64,000 bases of DNA from Streptomyces coffeae (GCF_016741875.1 NZ_JAERRF010000015.1:62001-126000); one strand, 5' to 3'; positions 24,514 through 33,955 are shown, numbered from the stretch's first letter. Notes: generated by a model from the sequence alone, not told the origin. A program made the numbers and translations.

Positions 24514-25959
24514 TCAGATGATGCCGAAGGCCAGCCCGGCGGCCAGTATCACCAGGGAGGTGAGCGCCGCCCACTTCACGGTGAAGCGGGTGTGGTCGCC
24601 GAACTCGACCTTGGCCATGCCGACGAGGACGTAGACGGCGGGGACCAACGGGCTGGACATGTGCAGGGCCTGTCCGACGAGCGAGGCGCGGGCGATCTCC
24701 AGGGTGGAGACCCCGTGGGCGGCTCCGGCCTCGGAGAGGATCGGCAGGATGCCGAAGTAGAAGCCGTCGTTGGACATGAAGTAGGTCAGCGGGATGGACA
24801 GCACACCGGTGACGATGGCCATGTGCGGGCCCATGGCGTCGGGCACGCCGTCGACGAGCCAGCGGGCCATGTGGTCGACCATGCCGGTGCCGGTGAGGAC
24901 GCCGGTGAAGACGGCGGCGGCGAAGACCATGCCCGAGACGTTGACGACGTTCTCGGCGTGGGCGGCGACCCGGGCCTTCTGGTCGTTCATATGGGGGAAG
25001 TTGACGGTGAGGGCGATGGCGGCGCCGAGCAGGAAGAGCACCGGGATCGGCATCGTCTCCATGACCATCATGGTCAGCAGGCCGAGGGTGAGCGCGGCGT
25101 TGAACCAGTAGAGCTTGGGCCGCAGGGTGGGGCGGTGCGGGTCGAGCCCCTGGAATTCGCCCCCGTCTCCCTCCGCGGCCTCGTCGGCCGCCTCCGCCGC
25201 CTCGGCGTCGGTACCGTCACCCGAGCCACCGGTGGTCGTGGCGGGAGTGCGGGCGGCGGCCTCGGAGCCGCCCTTCTTCTTCCCGGCGCCCGCGCCCACG
25301 AGCACCTGCTCGGACTCCTCCGCCGTGGTCTCGTCGAGCGTCAGCAGCCCCAGCCGCCTGCGCTCGCGCAGCCCGAAGGCGTAGGCGAGGGCGAAGACGA
25401 AGAGCAGTCCGACGGCGAGGGCGGGGATCATCGGGACGAAGATGTCGCTGGCGTCGACCTTGAGCGCGGCGGCGGCGCGGGCGGTGGGGCCGCCCCAGGG
25501 CAGGGTGTTCATCACGCCGTTGGCCATCGCGGCAACGCCGGTCATCACCACCAGGCTCATCTTCAGCCGTCGGTAGAGCGGCACCATCGCCGACACGGTG
25601 ATCATGAAGGTGGTGGAGCCGTCGCCGTCGAGCGAGACGATCGCAGCCAGCAAGGCGGTGCCGACGACCACCCGCATCGGATCCGCCTTGCAGAACCGCA
25701 GGATGACCCGGACGATCGGATCGAAGAGTCCGACGTCGATCATCACCCCGAAGTAGATGATGGCGAACATCAGCATCGCGGCCGTGGGCGCAAGGTCACC
25801 GATGCCGTCGATGACGTAGTCCCCGAGATGCGCCCCCTTCCCGACGAGGACGCAGAACAGCGCCGGGATGAGCACCAGAGCACCCATCGGGGACATCTTC
25901 TTCATCATGATCAGCACGAGGAATGTCGCGATCATGACGAATCCGAGGACTGTCAGCAT
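24514..25959 (-). CDS. CitMHS-family citrate/metal:proton symporter
   Basis: A 481-residue membrane protein starting at ATG 25959 (GAGGT at about -10). It begins MLTVLGFVMIATFLVLIMMK and contains about 11 membrane segments. SLDGDGSTTFMITVSA near residue 110 and NTLPWGGPTARAA near 151 are CitMHS signature regions. An acidic, Ala/Glu/Gly-rich cytosolic loop lies around residues 235-275. CitM/CitH proteins import citrate complexed with Mg or Ca. It is followed directly by an MFS gene. No CitAB-type two-component genes are adjacent. Confidence 0.9.
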   Translation of the reverse strand: MLTVLGFVMIATFLVLIMMKKMSPMGALVLIPALFCVLVGKGAHLGDYVIDGIGDLAPTAAMLMFAIIYFGVMIDVGLFDPIVRVILRFCKADPMRVVVGTALLAAIVSLDGDGSTTFMITVSAMVPLYRRLKMSLVVMTGVAAMANGVMNTLPWGGPTARAAAALKVDASDIFVPMIPALAVGLLFVFALAYAFGLRERRRLGLLTLDETTAEESEQVLVGAGAGKKKGGSEAAARTPATTTGGSGDGTDAEAAEAADEAAEGDGGEFQGLDPHRPTLRPKLYWFNAALTLGLLTMMVMETMPIPVLFLLGAAIALTVNFPHMNDQKARVAAHAENVVNVSGMVFAAAVFTGVLTGTGMVDHMARWLVDGVPDAMGPHMAIVTGVLSIPLTYFMSNDGFYFGILPILSEAGAAHGVSTLEIARASLVGQALHMSSPLVPAVYVLVGMAKVEFGDHTRFTVKWAALTSLVILAAGLAFGII

Positions 25960-26079
25960 GGTGGCTACCTCACGTTCGCCGGTGAACTCCCCCAGATGTG
26001 GCGGTCGAGGCGACGTTAGGTGGCCCAACTTTGCGTTAACAAGGTCTTGACGTGTGAGCAATAAGCGCAAAACCCCTGG

Positions 26080-28329
26080 TCAGTCCGGTAGCACCGGAGT
26101 GGGCTCGGTGAGCGGGGCCAGCTGCACCGGGCAGCCGTTCAGCACCGCGGTGCCCGACAGCGGATCCAGCCGTGAGCCGTCGATGAGCTGGTTGGCGTTG
26201 ACCCCGGCATGGTCCCCGGCCACCGACATCCGGGTGCCGGGACGGCCGTGACCCCAGCCGTGCGGCAGGCTCACCACTCCGGTGCGCACCGCGTCCGTCA
26301 CCTCCACCGGCACCTCGAGCTCCCCGCCGTCGCCCTTGACCCGGGCCAGGCCGCCGTCGGCCAGGCCCAGCCGGGCGGCGTCCTCGGGGTGCACCTGAAG
26401 GGTGCAGCGGTTGCTGCCGCCCACCAGCGTGGGGACGTTGTGCATCCAGCTGTTGTTGGAGCGCAGATGGCGGCGGCCGATGAGGACAAGCCCGGTGGGC
26501 CGGTCGGCCAGCGCGCGGCGCAGCCGGTCCACATCGCGCACGATCGGCTCCGGGCACAGCTCCACCGTGCCGCTGCGGGTCCTCAGCAGGGCGGGCAGCC
26601 GCGGGCGCAGCGGGCCGAGGTCGATACCGTGCGGCCGGTCGAGCAGTGCCCGAAGGGTCAGCCCGTCGGGGTCGGCGCCGAAGCCGTCGCCGTACGGGCC
26701 CAGCCGCAGCATCATGTCCAGCCGCCGTTCGGGGCCGCTGCCACCGGTGAGCTGTGCGGTCAGCTCGGCGGTCTCGCGTCCGTGCACCGGCGACCCGGGG
26801 TCGGCCACCGCCTTGCCGAGCGCGGCCTCGATCGCCATGGCGTCCACCGTCGCCGGGTCGGCGCCGCCGTGTCCGCTCGCGCACAGCACCAGCCGGGCCA
26901 GGATGTCGCTCTCGCTCATCCGGTCCGGATCGAGGGGGACCGCGGGGCGGGAGTAGCGGACCTGGTTGCGCACGGCCAGGTAGTTGAAGGTGAAGTCGAA
27001 GTGCGGGCTCTGGCTGGGCGGGGGCGGCGGCAGCACCACATGGGCGTGGCGCGCGGTCTCGTTGAGGTACGGATCGACGCTGACCATGAAGTCCAGCCCG
27101 GCCAGCGCCCGTTCCAGCCGGTCGCCGTCGGGGGCGGACAGCACGGGGTTGGCGGCGATCGTCAGCAGCGCCCGGATCCGCCCCTCCCCCGGGGTCTCGA
27201 TCTCCTCGGCGAGGGCGACGGACGGCAGTTCGCCCTTGGCCTCGGGATGGCCGCTGACCCGGCTGTGCCAGCGGCCCAGCGCAAACCCCTTGCCGGGGCG
27301 CGGTGTTCGCTCCCGGCGCGCGGTGGCGGCGAGCGGGAACATCATGCCGCCGGGGCGGTCCAGGTTCCCGGTGAGCGCGTTGAGGACGTCGACCAGCCAG
27401 CTGGTGAGGGTGCCGAACTCCACGGTGGTGGAGCCCATCCGGCCGTACACCACACCCTTGGGCGCCGCGGCCAGCTCCCGGGCGAGGGTGCGGATCTCCT
27501 CGGCGGGTACGTCACAGGCGGCGGCCACCGCCTCCGGCGGGAAGTCCGCGGCCAGCCGCCGGACCTCGGCCACCCCGGTGAGATGCGCGCCCAGCTCCCC
27601 CGTCGCCACCAGGTCCTCGTCGAACAGCACCCGCACCATGGCGAAGAGCAGCAGGGCGTCGGTACCGGGACGTATCGCCACATGCTGATCGGCCATCCTG
27701 GCGGTACGGGTACGCCGGGGGTCGACCACGATCAGCTTGCCGCCGCGCCGCCGCAGCGCCCGCAGGCGGCCCGGGAAGTCGGGGGCGGTACACAGACTGC
27801 CGTTGGAATCCATCGGGTTGGCGCCGATCACCAGCAGATGGTCGGTGCGGTCCAGATCGGGCACCGGCAGTGCGTTGGCGTCCCCGTAGAGCAGTCCGCT
27901 GGAGACGTGCTTGGGCATCTGGTCGAGGGTGCTGGCGGTGAAGACGTTGGGGGTGCCGAGCGCGCCGAGCAGCAGCGAGGGGTAGAGCCCCCCGGCCACG
28001 GTGTGGACGTTGGGGTTGCCGAGCACCGCGCCCGCCGAACGCCCTCCGTGCTCACGCAGAACCGGCCACAGCCCGTCGTCGACAGCGGCGAACGCCTCGT
28101 CCCAGTCCGCCTCCTGGAGCCGTCCGCCGCGCCGGACCAGTGGCCTTCGCAGCCGGTCGGGATCGGCGTCCAGCTCCCCGAAGGCCGCGCCCTTGGGGCA
28201 GATGAAGCCGCGGCTGAAGACATCCTCGTCATCGCCGCGCGCCCGGGTGACCCTGCCGTTCTCGATGGTCAGGGTCAGCCCGCAGGTGGCCTCGCAGAGC
28301 GGGCAGATACGCAGGGCGGTACGGCTCAT
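26080..28329 (-). CDS. Molybdopterin-dependent oxidoreductase
   Basis: A 749-residue DMSO-reductase-superfamily protein. The N-terminal [4Fe-4S] motif is CPLCEATCGLTL (about residues 9-20) with the fourth Cys in FICPKG near 43. MGD-binding segments follow, including NPMDSNGS near 170 and the C-terminal molydop-binding domain ending near LPHGWGHGRPG and NANQLIDG. The relatives include formate dehydrogenase alpha and assimilatory nitrate reductase. No partner subunit genes are adjacent, so the electron acceptor is unclear. A CATACCGACTGGT operator candidate lies about 85 bp upstream. Confidence 0.9.
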   Translation of the reverse strand: MSRTALRICPLCEATCGLTLTIENGRVTRARGDDEDVFSRGFICPKGAAFGELDADPDRLRRPLVRRGGRLQEADWDEAFAAVDDGLWPVLREHGGRSAGAVLGNPNVHTVAGGLYPSLLLGALGTPNVFTASTLDQMPKHVSSGLLYGDANALPVPDLDRTDHLLVIGANPMDSNGSLCTAPDFPGRLRALRRRGGKLIVVDPRRTRTARMADQHVAIRPGTDALLLFAMVRVLFDEDLVATGELGAHLTGVAEVRRLAADFPPEAVAAACDVPAEEIRTLARELAAAPKGVVYGRMGSTTVEFGTLTSWLVDVLNALTGNLDRPGGMMFPLAATARRERTPRPGKGFALGRWHSRVSGHPEAKGELPSVALAEEIETPGEGRIRALLTIAANPVLSAPDGDRLERALAGLDFMVSVDPYLNETARHAHVVLPPPPPSQSPHFDFTFNYLAVRNQVRYSRPAVPLDPDRMSESDILARLVLCASGHGGADPATVDAMAIEAALGKAVADPGSPVHGRETAELTAQLTGGSGPERRLDMMLRLGPYGDGFGADPDGLTLRALLDRPHGIDLGPLRPRLPALLRTRSGTVELCPEPIVRDVDRLRRALADRPTGLVLIGRRHLRSNNSWMHNVPTLVGGSNRCTLQVHPEDAARLGLADGGLARVKGDGGELEVPVEVTDAVRTGVVSLPHGWGHGRPGTRMSVAGDHAGVNANQLIDGSRLDPLSGTAVLNGCPVQLAPLTEPTPVLPD

Positions 28330-28411
28330 GGCTCACTCCCGTTTATCGAGGGGCTCGGTTCGCCTCCGAATGGGGCACCGCACACCGGTGCCCCCGGCCA
28401 GGATCCCTCAC

Positions 28412-28424
28412 CATACCGACTGGT
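28412..28424. promoter_or_regulatory. Operator candidate, CATACCGACTGGT family (copy 3)
   Basis: An exact copy of the 13-mer found at 273 and 5907, in the upstream region of the molybdopterin oxidoreductase gene. Confidence 0.5.
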
Positions 28425-28496
28425 ACGCATGCCCGGGAGGCGCCGGAGTGAACTCCTTCCCTCCACGGGACGGCGCGCCTCCGACGGGGCCGTGGC

Positions 28497-29156
28497 TCAG
28501 TCCAGGATGCGTGCCAGATAGGCGCGCAGCAGCTCCTTGGTCTCCGCCACGATCGCCGGATCCCCCTCCGGGTCCATCCGGAACGCCAGCCGCAGCAGGG
28601 CGTCGGCAGCCTCGACCGCGAGCAGGAAGGCGATCCGCAGCCGCTCCCCGGCCTCGCCCTCACCGTCGACCCCCTCGGCCCCCTCACTGCGCAGCCGGTC
28701 GGCGAGCAGCGTCCGCAGCCGGTCCGCCACGAGGTGGTTGGGCTGGTCCGCCACCCCGGTGGCCGGAACCGGCATCCCGAACTCGATGAGCGCGAAGCCG
28801 GGTGCTCCGCGCTTCATCGCCAGGTACTCGTCGACGACCACATCCATCGCCTCGCGCCAGCCGGAGTCGGGTCCGGACTCCGCCAGGCGCCGGGTGATGC
28901 GTTCGGCGTACTCGTCGAGATTGCGGTGGGCCAGGGCGTCGGCCATGGCCCGCTTGTTGGAGAAGAAGCGGTAGACCGAGCCAATGGGGACATTGGCGCG
29001 CTCGGCCACCGCGCGGGTGCTCAGCTGCTCATAGCTGATCTCGTCGAGCAGTTCGGCGCAGGCATCGAGGATCCGGCCGAGGCGCTCGGCGCTGCGGCGC
29101 TGAACCGGATTGCGGCGTAGGGGCGGTATGGGCACGCCACCATCCTGCCCGATCAT
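28497..29156 (-). CDS. TetR/AcrR family regulator
   Basis: A 219-residue TetR from ATG 29156; GTG 29135 is also plausible and gives the usual opening PIPPLRRNPVQRRSAERL. The ATG at 29192 lies inside a palindrome and is unlikely. The HTH is at about residues 40-75 (STRAVAERANVPIGSVYRFF). The long palindrome at 29173-29200 sits between it and homogentisate dioxygenase, so control of tyrosine catabolism plus autoregulation is likely. Confidence 0.85.
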   Translation of the reverse strand: MIGQDGGVPIPPLRRNPVQRRSAERLGRILDACAELLDEISYEQLSTRAVAERANVPIGSVYRFFSNKRAMADALAHRNLDEYAERITRRLAESGPDSGWREAMDVVVDEYLAMKRGAPGFALIEFGMPVPATGVADQPNHLVADRLRTLLADRLRSEGAEGVDGEGEAGERLRIAFLLAVEAADALLRLAFRMDPEGDPAIVAETKELLRAYLARILD

Positions 29157-29172
29157 TGACGGACCCCGTCTT

Positions 29173-29200
29173 CGATTCCTATCGTCTGACATAGGAATCG
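29173..29200. promoter_or_regulatory. 28-bp palindromic operator between TetR and hmgA
   Basis: CGATTCCTAT (29173-29182) and ATAGGAATCG (29191-29200) are perfect 10-bp inverted arms with an 8-bp spacer. It lies 33 bp upstream of the hmgA ATG and about 17 bp from the TetR start. Confidence 0.75.
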
Positions 29201-29233
29201 TTGGGTGGCGAGGTCGAGCTTCGGGAGCGCACG

Positions 29234-30571
29234 ATGGACGACAGCACGGGGATCGAGCAGGCGCGGAAGACCGCCGAAGGGCTGGTCCACTCCTCCGGAT
29301 TCGGCAATGAGCACAGCAGTGAGGCCGTGCCCGGGGCCCTGCCCATCGGGCGCAACTCCCCCCAGCGCGCCCCGCTGGGGCTCTACGCGGAGCAGCTGAG
29401 CGGCACCGCCTTCACCGAACCGCGCGCCCACAACCGCCGCTCCTGGCTGTACCGCATCCGCCCCTCGGCGGCCCATCCGCCGTTCGTACGGATCGACAAC
29501 GGCGCGCTGCGCGGCGCCCCGTTCACCGAGACCGTGCCGGACCCCAACCGGCTGCGCTGGGACCCGCTGCCGGAGCCGCCCGCGGGCACCGACTTCCTGT
29601 CCGGGCTGTGGACCCTCGGCGGCAACGGGGACGCCACGCAGCGCACGGGCATCGCCATCCACCTCTACGCGGCCAACGCGTCCATGACCGACCGGGTGTT
29701 CAGCGACGCCGACGGCGAACTGCTGATCGTCCCCGAGCGCGGCGGGCTGCTGCTGCGCACCGAGTTCGGGCTGCTGCGCGCCGAGCCGGGGCATATGGCG
29801 CTGATCCCGCGCGGGGTGCGGTTCCGGGTGGAGCTGCTCGACCCGAGCGCGCGCGGCTATGTCTGCGAGAACTACGGCCGTCCGTTCGTCCTCCCCGACC
29901 TCGGCCCGATCGGCGCCAACGGGCTGGCCAACCCGCGGGACTTCCTGGCCCCGGTGGCGGCGTACGAGGACGTCGAGCGGCCGGTGCAGGTGGTCAACAA
30001 GTTCTGCGGCAATCTGTGGGCCGCGACCTACGACCACTCCCCGCTGGACGTCGTCGCCTGGCACGGCAACCACGTGCCGTACGTCTACGATCTGCGCCGC
30101 TTCAATGTCCTGGGCAGCATCAGCTACGACCACCCGGATCCGTCCATCTTCACCGTGCTGACCTCGCCGTCGGACACCCCGGGCCTCGCGGGCGTGGACT
30201 TCGTGGTCTTCGCGCCGCGCTGGCTGGTGGGAGAGGACACCTTCCGGCCGCCGTACTTCCACCGCAATGTGATGAGCGAGTACATGGGGCTGATCGAGGG
30301 CGCGTACGACGCCAAGACCGCAGGTCCCGGGGGCTTTGTGCCCGGCGGCGGCTCCCTGCACAACATGATGTCGGCGCACGGCCCGGACCACGAGACCTTC
30401 GAGCGCGCCAGCGCGGCCGAGCTGGCGCCGCGCAAGGTGGACGACGGGCTGGCCTTCATGTTCGAGACGCGCTGGCCGGTCACCGCCACCTCGCAGGCGA
30501 TGGCGGCGGACCACCTCCAGACGGGCTACGACGACGTATGGCAGGGTCTGGAGCGCCACTTCCGCCCATGA
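29234..30571 (+). CDS. hmgA: Homogentisate 1,2-dioxygenase
   Basis: A 445-residue cupin dioxygenase that opens the ring of homogentisate to maleylacetoacetate in tyrosine and phenylalanine breakdown. Conserved opening SGFGNEHSSEAVPGALP and NSPQRAPLGLYAEQLSGTAF are present. The iron-ligand region PYFHRNVMSEYMGLIEG (about 340-356) and the SLHNMMSAHGPDH segment (about 374-386) carry the His/Glu ligands. Length matches the family. The start at 29234 has GGGAG upstream. The next pathway enzymes (isomerase, fumarylacetoacetase) are not in the window. Confidence 0.96.
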   Translation: MDDSTGIEQARKTAEGLVHSSGFGNEHSSEAVPGALPIGRNSPQRAPLGLYAEQLSGTAFTEPRAHNRRSWLYRIRPSAAHPPFVRIDNGALRGAPFTETVPDPNRLRWDPLPEPPAGTDFLSGLWTLGGNGDATQRTGIAIHLYAANASMTDRVFSDADGELLIVPERGGLLLRTEFGLLRAEPGHMALIPRGVRFRVELLDPSARGYVCENYGRPFVLPDLGPIGANGLANPRDFLAPVAAYEDVERPVQVVNKFCGNLWAATYDHSPLDVVAWHGNHVPYVYDLRRFNVLGSISYDHPDPSIFTVLTSPSDTPGLAGVDFVVFAPRWLVGEDTFRPPYFHRNVMSEYMGLIEGAYDAKTAGPGGFVPGGGSLHNMMSAHGPDHETFERASAAELAPRKVDDGLAFMFETRWPVTATSQAMAADHLQTGYDDVWQGLERHFRP

Positions 30572-30606
30572 CGGCGGCCCCCCGCCCCTCTCCCCCGCCC
30601 AGGAAC

Positions 30607-31383
30607 ATGACCGTGACCGGTGACCGCGACCCCGTGACCACCTTCGCCCCAGACTCCGTGGCCCTGAACCGCAAGCTGCCCCTGTGGTACCAGGTCTCGC
30701 AGTCGCTGCGCGCCTCCATACTCGGCCGCGGGCCGCACGACCCGCTGCGGCTGCCGACCGAGGACCGGCTCGCCGAGCACTACGGCGTCAGCGTGCTCAC
30801 CATGCGGCAGGCGCTGAAGGAGCTGGAGACGGAGGGGCTCATCAGCCGCCACCGGCGCCGCGGCACCTTCATCGAGCCGAGCGCACGGCGCGGTTCCCCG
30901 GTACGGCTGCTGGGTTCGGTGGACGCGATCGTGGCCCAGCAGTCCGGTGAGCGGACCACGGTGCTGGACCACGGTCCGGCGGCGGTCCCCGCGGAACTGG
31001 CCGAGTACTTCCCCGGCCTGGACGAGGCGGCCGGATACCGGCGGCTGCGCCGCGACGGGCGGAGCGGCGAGCCGACCAACTGGGCCGAGAACCTGGTCCG
31101 TCCCGAGCTCGCCGACCGCATCGACCTCGCCGATCTGGAGCGCTGGCCGATGACGAAGGTACTGCGGGACGTGGTCGGGGTGCGCATCAGCCGGATCACC
31201 GACACCGTCGAGGCCCGCCTCGCGGACCCGGAGACCTCCCGCCTCCTCCAGGTCCCCCTGCTCAGCCCGATCCTGCACTACACCGGGGTGACCTACGACG
31301 AGGGCGGGCGGGTGGTGGACGTGGCGCGGATCCACTACCGGGGGGACCGGTTCTCGTTCTCGGTCACCCTCGAGGCGGAGTGA
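30607..31383 (+). CDS. GntR/HutC family regulator (UTRA domain)
   Basis: A 258-residue HutC-type regulator. The N-terminal winged HTH is near residues 20-85 (LPLWYQVSQSLRASIL and YGVSVLTMRQALKELETEGL). The UTRA effector domain includes AENLVRPELADRI and ends VARIHYRGDRFSF. The start is ATG 30607; an in-frame ATG at 30568 overlaps the hmgA stop (ATGA) and could couple translation. Location suggests it senses an aromatic catabolite such as homogentisate or its precursor. Confidence 0.87.
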   Translation: MTVTGDRDPVTTFAPDSVALNRKLPLWYQVSQSLRASILGRGPHDPLRLPTEDRLAEHYGVSVLTMRQALKELETEGLISRHRRRGTFIEPSARRGSPVRLLGSVDAIVAQQSGERTTVLDHGPAAVPAELAEYFPGLDEAAGYRRLRRDGRSGEPTNWAENLVRPELADRIDLADLERWPMTKVLRDVVGVRISRITDTVEARLADPETSRLLQVPLLSPILHYTGVTYDEGGRVVDVARIHYRGDRFSFSVTLEAE

Positions 31384-31651
31384 CTGCCGTCGGCCGAGTG
31401 GTTCGTCACGCGCCCGCGCCCCGACTCCGGAGGACTGCGTCCCGCCGGCCGGCGCGGCGAACGGACGGACACACGCCGCGACCCGCAACGCCCGCGGGCT
31501 ACGTCCCGCCTCCGCGGCACACGGACCCCACAACGGACAAGCGCGGCCACGCGCACCCCTGCGCCACGAGTGACCGCCGTCGGCCAACCGCTCGCCGTAG
31601 CCGACAACGGGCGGTGGTGGCCGCACGCGGGCAGCGGTGGTGCGGGGTGGC

Positions 31652-32872
31652 ATGGATACCATGCCGGGCGTGGGAGAACGGGACGCACCGCTGCTGGGGG
31701 ACCTCATGCCGTGGTCCGTGGGGCCGCTGCGGCTCGGCCGGGCGTGGGTGATGGCACCCGACGCCGCCTCGCTCACCGCGCGGTGGGAGCGGCTGGTGGC
31801 CACCGAGGACGAAGCGGAGCGCGGCGCGCTGTTCCGGCCGTCCCGGGCGCGGACCCTGCACACCTCCGTGGCCCAACTGCCCGGTCAGCGCACCTCCACC
31901 GCCCGGCTGGTACGGGCCGACGGGCCGTGCCCCGAGCCGGTGCGGGTCGCGTACGGGCCGTTCGACCAGCAGTGGCTCATACCCGACCACCGGCTGATCG
32001 ACGCCGCCCGCCCCGAGCTGTGGCGGGTTGCCGACGACCGGCAGATCCATGTCGTCGAAGCGGCGGCCGGGCCCGATCCCGACCCGGTGGTCACCTTCTC
32101 CGCGCCGCTGCCGGACGGCTGCTCCGCGGCGGGCCGCCCAGGCCGGATCCGCCCGCTCTACCGGCGTCCCGGCGGCCGGGAGCCCAATGTCGCGCCCGGA
32201 CTGCTGGCGCATCTCGGCGCCCGGCTGGGCCGGCCCGTCTCCGCCGAGGATCTGCTCGCCTGGACCGCCGCCGCCGCGCACTCCACGCCGTGCGCCGTTC
32301 CGCTGACGGCCGACCCAGAGGTGTGGGCCCAGGGCGTGGAGCTGGGACGCCGTGCGCTGTGGCTCCATACGCGCGGGGCGCGCAGTGGTGAACGCCCGCG
32401 TATGCCCGGCGGCCAGCGCCCGTACGTACGCACCGCGCTTCCGGCGCGCGGTCTGCCGCACTCCCTGGACTACGACCCGGAGGCGGGCGCGCTGCTTCTG
32501 GGCGAGGGCCGGATCTCCCCGGTGCCGCGGGGCGCGTGGGAGTTCCACGCGCATGGGGTGCGGGTGCTGGAGAGCTGGTTCGAGCGGCGTACGGCCCGGG
32601 GCGAGCCGGGCACGCTGGAGGCGGTCGTGCCGGGGGCCTGGCCGTCCGCCTGGACCTCCGAACTGCTGGAACTGATCACTGTGCTGGCACTGCTCGCCGA
32701 ACTCCGCCCGCAGCTCCGCGCTCTGGCCACCCGGCTGATGAACGGCCCGCTGATCGCCGCGGCGGAGCTGCGCGAGGCGGGCGTGCTGCCGGTGCCCGCC
32801 GCGGCCCGCCGCCCGGCCTCGGTGCTGGACCACCACGAGGAGGGCCCGGAGGGCCAGTTCGCCCTGTTGTGA
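31652..32872 (+). CDS. Stand-alone type ISP restriction-modification C-terminal domain-like protein
   Basis: A 406-residue protein whose sequence (VAYGPFDQQWLIPDHRLIDA, then RPELWRVADDRQ) matches, as I recall it, the C-terminal specificity-domain family of single-chain type ISP enzymes such as LlaBIII. The ATPase, nuclease and methyltransferase domains of those enzymes are absent here, and no RM partner gene is adjacent. The Streptomyces homologues are conserved and chromosomal, so it may be a domesticated DNA-binding protein. The start is ATG 31652 or 31661. It ends in ASVLDHHEEGPEGQFALL. Confidence 0.65.
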   Translation: MDTMPGVGERDAPLLGDLMPWSVGPLRLGRAWVMAPDAASLTARWERLVATEDEAERGALFRPSRARTLHTSVAQLPGQRTSTARLVRADGPCPEPVRVAYGPFDQQWLIPDHRLIDAARPELWRVADDRQIHVVEAAAGPDPDPVVTFSAPLPDGCSAAGRPGRIRPLYRRPGGREPNVAPGLLAHLGARLGRPVSAEDLLAWTAAAAHSTPCAVPLTADPEVWAQGVELGRRALWLHTRGARSGERPRMPGGQRPYVRTALPARGLPHSLDYDPEAGALLLGEGRISPVPRGAWEFHAHGVRVLESWFERRTARGEPGTLEAVVPGAWPSAWTSELLELITVLALLAELRPQLRALATRLMNGPLIAAAELREAGVLPVPAAARRPASVLDHHEEGPEGQFALL

Positions 32873-33146
32873 CGCCCGTTTCGGGCCCGGCGTCGGCAGG
32901 ACGTCCCGGTCACACCGTCGGCCCCCGGGCCGCGCGCCGCCGCGCCTCGCCACGGCATGTGACCACAAACCACAGGTCCGCGACCGAGGCCACGCGCAGA
33001 ACGCGGCGCCACGCACCCGGGCATGCGGCAGCCCGCCGCCCCCGTCCCCGAGTCCCGCTCCCGCATGAAGCCCCGCCCCGGGCCATCGCGCTCAGGCTCG
33101 CGGGCCGGGCTACGTCCGCGGCCCCGGCCGCGTAGGCCGGGCGGGC

Positions 33147-33166
33147 CCCGGGGTGAAGACCCCGGG
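33147..33166. terminator. Bidirectional hairpin between convergent genes
   Basis: CCCGGGGT-gaag-ACCCCGGG, an 8-bp perfect stem just beyond the TetR stop at 33169. The rest of 32873-33146 shows no gene that I can support. Confidence 0.6.
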
Positions 33167-33168
33167 AA

Positions 33169-33891
33169 TCAGCACGCGGCGGCGTACCCGGCCAGCACGC
33201 GGCCCAGGAGCCGGTCGAAGGTTTCGTCCGGGTCACCGGCGGCGGGGGCGGCGGTGAAGGTGCGGGAGAGGTGGGGGTAGTCGCCGCCGGCGAGGATCCG
33301 TGCGAGATAGGCGGTCTGGGCCGCCTGCCGCTGCTCGGCCGTATGCGCCGAGTCCTTCCGCTGCCGGGCGGTGGCCAGCTCGGAGGAGACGTAGGAGATC
33401 ACCGCCCCGTTGACCATCCCGATCAGCTCGATCTTGAGGCCGTCGTCGAGGCCCGAGCCCTCCAGCGCGGCCAGGCAGAACTCCATGTACCGCAGCCCGT
33501 TGGGGCCCAGGGCGGCGGTGGGCAGGACCGCTGCGGGCAGCCAGGGGTGACGGTGCATCAGGGTGCGGCCCTGGCGGGCCAGGGCGAGGATGTCGGCCTG
33601 CCAGTCCCCCGACGGCTTCTCGGGCAGCTCGTACTCGCCGGAGACCCGGTCCACCATCAGATCGACCAGGTCCTCCTTCCGCGGCACATAGTTGTAGAGG
33701 GACATCGTGCCGCAGCCGACGGCCGCCGCCACCCGGCGCATCGACACCGCGTCCATCCCCGCCTCGTCCGCGATCCGCACCGCGGCCTCGGCGATGTCGT
33801 CACGGGTGTACGCGGGGCGCGGGCCGCGGCCGGTGCGCTCGGGGAGCGCCCAGATCACATCCGGTCCGCCCGCGCGGCCACTGGCTGCCAT
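33169..33891 (-). CDS. TetR family repressor of adjacent ABC exporter
   Basis: A 240-residue TetR with HTH near residues 28-70 (AEAAVRIADEAGMDAVSMRR and GCGTMSLYNYV). Its C-terminal domain is of the TetR_C type found in drug-exporter repressors. The start at 33891 has GAGGTGATGATCA upstream. It is divergent from an ABC transporter pair, and two copies of a 17-bp palindrome cover the shared promoter. It is therefore very likely the dedicated exporter repressor. Confidence 0.9.
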   Translation of the reverse strand: MAASGRAGGPDVIWALPERTGRGPRPAYTRDDIAEAAVRIADEAGMDAVSMRRVAAAVGCGTMSLYNYVPRKEDLVDLMVDRVSGEYELPEKPSGDWQADILALARQGRTLMHRHPWLPAAVLPTAALGPNGLRYMEFCLAALEGSGLDDGLKIELIGMVNGAVISYVSSELATARQRKDSAHTAEQRQAAQTAYLARILAGGDYPHLSRTFTAAPAAGDPDETFDRLLGRVLAGYAAAC

Positions 33892-33919
33892 TGATCATCA
33901 CCTCGCCCACCATCCTAGT

Positions 33920-33936
33920 TACGTACATCGTACGTA
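33920..33936. promoter_or_regulatory. TetR operator, perfect 17-bp palindrome (copy A)
   Basis: TACGTAC-ATC-GTACGTA, perfect 7-bp arms. It lies between the divergent TetR and ABC genes, 20 bp before the ABC ATG. Confidence 0.75.
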
Positions 33937-33955
33937 GTGAGCTACAGTGAGCGGT

